From Magicicada septendecula (lineage: Eukaryota > Arthropoda > Insecta > Hemiptera > Cicadidae): a stretch of DNA of 64,000 nt. The position numbers and the translations under genes were made by a program. Location of the stretch: positions 690,757,877 to 690,821,876 of the forward strand of contig CM068368.1 in assembly GCA_034769895.1 (NCBI GenBank), written 5' to 3'. The notes below the pieces were generated by a model. It had not been told where the DNA came from. It saw only the letters and a program-made list of their open reading frames with translations, and ran no database searches. Below, one piece after another: positions 57,797-64,000 of this stretch (the first letter of the stretch is position 1; the number at the start of each line of letters is the position of its first letter).

Positions 57797-60700
57797 ATGC
57801 CTCGACATAGAACATTGACGGGTCGGAGTGAGAGACAAAGAAGAAGGAATATATATTCGCGTGAAAGTCAAAATGATAATAGACCAAATGCAAATTTAAA
57901 TAGTGTAAATAGTATACAAAATGATGAAATTATTTTGAGGGATACATTTAAATGCGCACTGAATGTCATTCCAAGAAATTTTAATACTTTTGATTGTGGA
58001 TTAATGCATTTACAATGCAGGTTTTGCAATGCAAAACATTTCGAATCTGAGGTCACTTTAGGTGAAAGGACTGCATTCACTTCATGTTGTCATAAGGGTA
58101 AAGCAATATTACCGGCCTTAAGTCAAAATGAATACTTTAAATCATTGTATGATGGACTTACTTCAAATGAGCCTTCAATAAAAAGAAAGTCAAAAAATTA
58201 TTTTGAAAACATTCGTAAATACAATTCATCATTTGCTATGGTTAGCTCAGAAGCTAAAATTTCGGATACAGTTACGCGTGGAGTGTATCATTTTAAAATA
58301 CATGATGTTTTTTTATCACAGATCAGGTCCAATGACTGCTGGATATGGTCGCTCACCATGTTATGCGCAATTATATTTTTATGATGTTGACACTGCTGTC
58401 AATTATAGATTACGTGAACACTATAATCAAACATGCAATAACAATATAATGCGCGAAATCTCTCTTGAATTGGAACGCATTAATCCTTTCGTTTGGTCAT
58501 TCATTGCAATGAAAGATCATTGTCAGAGAGTTGAAAACCAAAACAAAGAAATTTGTATGCTCATTAAAGTAAATCGTGATTTAGATCTACGCCGTTATAA
58601 TGATGCAGTTCAAACTGATGTAGCAGTAATATTTAGTACAGTTGATGGTGAGCCACCCTTTGAACGAAATATGGTTTCGTTTTCAAAAGTTAATGGTACC
58701 ATTAAAAATATCTCTGTTTTGGATTCATCATTGGACCCTTTAGCGTATCCATTACTTTTTCCAAATGGTGATACTGGGTGGCATATCAATATTTCTCATA
58801 ATGTACCAACTACATCTAATTCAAGAGCGCCCAGAAATAAATTAACCATGCTTCAGTATGCAGCCTATCGACTTGCAATTAGAGAAGATTTTAGCATGTT
58901 GCACCATTCACAAAAATTATTTCTGCAGTGGATAGTTGATATGTATGTGAGAATAGAGGGCACAAGGTTACATTTCATTCGACAAAATCAAACAAGTCTT
59001 AGGTCTGAAGTTTACAACAATTTAACAGATTATTTAGAATTGAACCCCAATGCCAATAATGTTGGCCGTAGAGTAATTTTACCATCTTCATTCAATGAAT
59101 CTCCAAGAAATATGTATCAGAATTATTTAGATGCAATGTCAATTGTACAACATTTCGGAAAGCCTTCTTTGTTTATTACAATGACTTGCAATCCAAGTTG
59201 GCCTGAAATAGTTAGCAATATTGGTGTAGGTGAGTCAGCTAATTTTCGACATGATATTGTTGTGCGTGTATTCAAGTCCAAACTGAAAGCATTAATTCAG
59301 GGCCTTACACTAAAAAAAATCTTCGGTAAAGTTGAAGCACTCATTTATACAATTGAGTTTCAAAAGAGAGGATTGCCTCATGCTCACATTTTACTATCTT
59401 TAAATAAGCAAGATAAAATTGTTAACGCTACCGATATTGATAAAGTTGTATCTGCGGAGATTCCTAACATTCAAACACATCCTACATTACATGAATATGT
59501 TGTAAAACACATGATGCATGGTCCATGCGGTGTACTTAATCCAAATTCTGTATGTATGAGAGATGGAAAATGCACAAAAGATTATCCAAAACGATTTAAT
59601 GAATTTACATGTGAATCATTAAATGGATATCCATTATACAGAAGGCGTGATAATGGTATTAATGATGAAGTTCGCGGTAGTTACCTCGACAATCGTTATG
59701 TTGTACCATATAATCCGTATTTACTTGCCAAATTTAATTGCCATATAAATGTTGAAGTATGCACTACAGTTAAAAGTGTTAAATACATTTATAAATACGT
59801 GTATAAAGGCTATGACAGTGCATCTGTTGAATTAGGTTCAGAGAGAAATGAACCAGGTCAAGAAATACAAATTGATGAAGTTACAAATTTTTTAAATGGC
59901 CGTTATGTCGGATCAACTGAAGCTGTATGGCGCATCTATGAATTACCAATGCATTTTCAATCACATGTCATCGTTAGACTTGACATTCATTTACCGCGTA
60001 GACAGAATGTTTACTTTCGAGAAGGGCAAGAACGTCAAGCAATTGAAAATGCAAGACAAACAAAATTATTAGCATTTTTTGAATTGAATCGATCAGATCC
60101 ATCAGTGCATGAATATAAGTATATTGAAATTCCTTTGCATTATGTGTGGGAAGATTCCCGAAAAAAATGGAAGAAGAGAAGGCGTGGAGGTGATAAAATC
60201 ATTACACGCATATATGTAGTATCACCAAAAGACATCGAACTTTTCCATTTACGATTGCTTTTATTACATGTCTGTGGTCAAAAATCATTTGAGGATGTTA
60301 GAATATACAATAGAATTATACACACTTCTTTTGTTGAAGCGTGCCATGCTCGCGGCATTGCTTCAAATGATAATGAATGGCGCGAATGTTTAAATGAAGC
60401 AAAAGAACTACATTCACCAAAACAAATGTGAAATTTATTTGGTTACATTTGTGCATTAAATGTGCCAGCCAATGCATTGGCGTTATGGAATGAATTTAAA
60501 TTATATCTTAGTGAAGATTTTTTGAGAGATTACAACGAAGAAGAATCCTTTAACACAGCTCTATTAGAAATTGACGATATTTTGAATGTTCATAATTTGT
60601 CATGTCAAGAACTTGGTTTACCAGCTCCCACGTATTCGCAGAGAACAGACGAAGCAAATGCTATTGATCCAATAGAACAAGAGTTTCTGTTTTGTGAGCA

Positions 60701-62116
60701 TTATGAAACTGCAAATATTGAACAGCGTAATCTAATTGATCGTGTGATTCGTGAAGTTTTGCACCATGATACTGGATCTAATGTTTTTTGTTTAACCGCT
60801 CATGCAGGTTGTGGAAAAACATTCACACAAACAGCAATCATTCACAAATTAAATTCGCTTAATCTTAGTTGCATTGCAACAGCGTTCAGTGGCATAGCTT
60901 CAACTCTATTACTTGGAGGTAGAACTTTACACAATGTGTTTAAATTGCCTATACCCATTTTGGAAAATTCTGTAGCGAATATTACCGCAAATAGTAGCTA
61001 TGGACGTTACATAAATTCATCATCATTGATAATTATTGATGAAATTTCTATGTGCCCACTGCAAGTGTTGAAAATCATAGATAGATTATTGCAGGTGATG
61101 AAAATGATAAACATAAACCATTTGGAGTGAAAACGATACTTCTGTGCGGTGATTTTCGGCAAATCTTACCAGTTGTCCCACATGGATCACGTGCAACTTT
61201 AATTGAAAATTGTGTCACGAGTTGGCATAAATTTGTTTATTTTCATAAAGTAACGTTTACTCAAAATATGAGAGCCTTACCAAGTAAAATAGAATTTGTC
61301 GAATTCTTGAAAAAAATTGGTAATGATGAAGCCCCACAATTCCCTCAGTTTGGTGAAAATATTATTGAAATACCTCAGCAATTAATAGGAGATGAAAATA
61401 ATATTATTAATGAGGTGTATGGAAATATTTCCAAAAACATACTCTCAGATAACATATTGAAGTCAGTTATTTTAGCACCTAAAAATGATGATTGTACTTT
61501 TATTAATACTGATATACTTAATCGAATACCAGGTGAACAGAAAACATATCATAGCTACGATAAAATAATTTGTTATGATGACAATGAAATCAATAACTAT
61601 CCAGTAGAGTTTTTGAATTCTTTGACTATTAGTGGTTTGCCACCACATAAGTTAGTATTGAAAGTTAATTGCATCATTTTACTGATCAGAAACTTAAATA
61701 CAAAGGAAGCATTAGTCAATGGAACAAGAATGCGCATCAAGTGTATGCATCGTAATGCTATTGATTGCGAAGTTTTAACTGGAACCGCACGCAATAAGAG
61801 AATTTTGATTCCACGTATAAATTTAACATATTCCGGTACTGTTTTACCATTTAACTTTCAAAGAACTCAATTTCCAATTATACCTGCATTTGCGATGACA
61901 ATAAATAAGTCTCAAAGACAAACATTCGAAAAAATTGGAATTTTATTGAGGCAGCCAGTTTTTACACATGGTCAATTGTACATCGCAGCAAGTACAGTTC
62001 GATCATTCGATGGTTTGAGATTTTATATTTCCGAATATAATGGCCAAGGGCATTTAGCAAATGATGAAAGAGTTTTTACAAAAAACATCGTTTACACAGA
62101 AGTTCTGAATCATTAA
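57797..62116 (+). pseudogene. Helitron RepHel replicase-helicase (two frameshifts, one stop)
   Basis: Would catalyse rolling-circle transposition. N-terminus 57797-58310: basic start (MPRHRTLTGRSERQRRRN) and a Cys/His zinc-finger-like region (LQCRFCNAKHF, CCHKG). The Rep domain lies in 58203-60431: HUH motif LPHAHILL (~59380) and the two-tyrosine motif IYKYVYKGY (~59790-59812). Helicase: Walker A AHAGCGKT (~60801), IIIDEISM motif II, GDFRQILPV motif III and a C-terminal motif with NKSQRQTFE. Lesions: a frameshift at the T-run 58308-58314 before the YHR motif; an in-frame TGA at 60429-60431 where family members have a sense codon (likely CGA); a frameshift near 61090-61110. 60462-61130 and 61127-62116 are the last two open pieces. 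It is too decayed to be active alone. Confidence 0.93.
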
Positions 62117-62939
62117 ATTCACTTTCAAACTATTTTAAGTTCAATGGACAACATTTATTTTTTTAACCGCACGGTTTTTTTGATTTAATGAAAAATATAT
62201 GAAAAAATAAGATGCACGTATTTTTTATTTCATTTTTTATTTTGTATTAATTTTTTATTTAAATTTTATATAATTCGAAAAAGATAGGCAAAATAACTGT
62301 GTAGCCTTGACGAAACCTGGTCAGTATGGCAATAAAAAAAACCGAAGGAAATGTCAAAAAACGCGTTATTGCTTTTTAAATATGGCTTAGCCAAGCTAAA
62401 CCTCATTTTTCCTATCTTTCATATTTTTCAAATAACTCTAAAATTAATGCATAGAAAAAAAAATTAAAAAATTATATAAGCTTTGTAGCAGATAATCTTC
62501 AAACTGTTTTCAAATTTTGTACCTTACCAAAAATGAAATGTAATCCACTGGAATTGAAAACAATGTATCTTATACTTCTATGAATGTCAAGTCTCATTTT
62601 TATTAGCGTTTATTTGATTCAATAATAAGATGAAAAAATTGAAACTGCCAATGAATTATATCAAAAAATAAATACGAATACAATCTGTAATTGTGTTTTT
62701 TTTTCAACTGTTACTAACATTAAATTTTAAATTTCATAGGTATTGCAGGGAATTAAGGCAAACAACACACGCTAATGACGTATTTGTACACGCTCGCAGC
62801 TGACGTAATAGAACAAAATTCAAAAAAATTATACGCAATGATTATAGAGGTATACTCTTTGACAAAAGAACCTCAATAACGTTCAAACTTAAAAATTTAA
62901 TGAATTACGGTCGAATTTTGACCACTGGGCGACCACTAG
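62117..62939 (+). other. Helitron 3' noncoding region and terminus
   Basis: AT-rich, no ORF. The terminus holds GGTC (62909-62912) and GACC (62920-62923) around a 7-nt loop, 12 nt before CTAG (62936-62939). An alternative 5-bp stem GGTCG/CGACC (62909-62913 with 62930-62934) overlaps it. GACCACT is directly repeated at the very end. Confidence 0.75.
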
Positions 62940-64000
62940 TAGTAAGTAATAGCCATATTGTTAACAAGGGAAAAATAGATAAATAAGAGGGTAAATCAAT
63001 ACAGATCTAATAACACTGGAAAATCAGTTAGGAAATAATTAACAAGCCATGATGGAGAAAATAATGGTAACACACAATTAGTATAAAAACAGATCCAAAA
63101 CACATCAACAAATAAACAAATCAATTATAATCACAAAACAAAACACATTAGGGTAAAATAAGATGTAATTTGTATAAAATTAGTAAATATAATCAATTAC
63201 TACTTAGGCCTATGAAATGCCTAACTGTCAAAAACAAATAACTACAAATTGTACAAAATTAACAAGGAAATTAGCAAATCCAAGGCGAGTAACTAGCCAA
63301 GGATAATTTGTGAATTATATTAAAAGAAAAATGTTAGAATAAGGACTTAAAATAAAAAAGAAATGTAATTAACAAATATTAACATAATTGTACAAACAAT
63401 AATACATTAGAGAACCCATCCTTATGGGATGTCAAAATATTCTTTGAAAGGAAATACAAACAGTAGTGATAATATTTAATACATAGGAAGGAAGACGGAA
63501 GAATAAAAGCAATCAGAAGATATACAGTAATTTTGAATAAAAATTCAAAATTGATAACAATGGTTATAAAGTCATGATCAACCCATCAGAATTTATTAGT
63601 AACCATGACAACAGACCGTTGGTTACGATTTTTCCGTTAAATCATAGTATTCAATAAGTGACGCTCTTCCAGAATAGACGCCAGGGCGTGAATTACCTAA
63701 ATTTTAATATAAAATGTATAAAAAGTAATCAAAATTCAAAAAGATGGAAACGTAAGCAGCAGACGAGGAATGAGAACATTTAACTGATGCCAAGGACCAA
63801 TTTAAATGAAATTTAAATGAATAAATTGCTACAACTAACATGAAAAGGATGCCAGAAGCCCCAGATAATTGAAAATTGACCTCTATTGAAGTCCTATTCC
63901 ATTTCACCTGAACGACTGTTTACATCAAGTCTACTGATTTGATAAGTATTATTAAATTACCCGAATTTCAGAAATAAACTCACTTTAAATATTTCTCACA
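62940..64000 (+). repeat. C-type LTR, second part (runs off the window)
   Basis: Resumes the LTR split at 57061 and matches 19120-20180 throughout (AATAGCCATATTGTTRACRA, CAAAAATGCCTAACTGT-type blocks, GATGCCAGMMGCCCYAGA). Its U5 end lies beyond the window. The minus-strand frame 63704-63907 mirrors 19890-20144 and lacks coding evidence. Confidence 0.75.

Larger units (their letters stand above)
57062..62939 (+). mobile_element. Complete autonomous-type Helitron (5.9 kb), decayed
   Basis: Begins TCTTATATATTAATACG and ends GGGCGACCACTAG, giving the canonical 5' TC and 3' CTAG. It sits between A (57061) and T (62940), and the empty site GAATAGTAA is preserved in the homologous C LTR at about 19130. 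There is no target duplication, as expected. A small GGTC/GACC stem lies 12 nt before CTAG. It encodes a RepHel protein with three lesions. Confidence 0.95.

Noticed and set aside
1..64000. Host protein-coding genes, tRNAs or rRNAs
   Set aside because: All supported coding sequence belongs to transposable elements, and I saw no tRNA cloverleaf or rRNA core sequence.

Overview
The window is AT-rich animal DNA made almost entirely of nested transposable elements. I found no host gene, rRNA or tRNA. The element set points to an insect genome: Ty3/Gypsy retroelements with tRNA-Lys-type primer sites, a Tigger/pogo fragment, a 5'-truncated LINE and a RepHel Helitron. The species cannot be named from the sequence; Hemiptera is only a guess.

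Layout, left to right. Element A (+) enters from the left with the last codons of pol, a ~90-bp tandem array, a 3' spacer and a ~3.2-kb 3' LTR (to 12572). Its spacer is split by a complete young non-autonomous LTR element (1711-9318, 1333-bp LTRs, 4-bp target duplication ACAT), which carries one unrecognised 353-codon ORF and a hairpin-rich noncoding block. 12573-14738 is LTR-like but unassigned. 14739-18030 is the 3' end of element G (-). 18040-20530 plus 35796-36288 is the ~3-kb 5' LTR of element C (+), split by complete element B (-, 20531-35795, duplication ATTG). B in turn holds a solo LTR (23440-24741) and a LINE tail (32324-32715). C continues with gag and the start of pol, then breaks into a Tigger transposase fragment (38718-39325). 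Next comes a head-to-tail pair of near-identical Gypsy copies on the minus strand (D truncated, E almost intact) sharing one LTR (42043-45054); the outer LTR is 52716-55721. The right end is another C-type LTR (from 55746), split by a Helitron (57062-62939) whose ends and A^T target fit the family exactly.

How the parts work. The Gypsy elements encode a long coiled-coil Gag with an Asn-rich tail and no CCHC knuckle, then Pol (protease, reverse transcriptase, RNase H, integrase) in the -1 frame. In B, C, D and E the frames are linked by the same slippery heptamer TTTAAAC placed 4-6 codons before the gag stop. Primer sites resemble the complement of tRNA-Lys(CUU) and are perfect only in C. Several LTRs contain extra PBS-like modules inside their 3' ends, which suggests that the LTR/PBS boundary has moved outward repeatedly. 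Most pol and Rep genes carry one to four stops or frameshifts; E gag, B gag and the 353-codon ORF are open.
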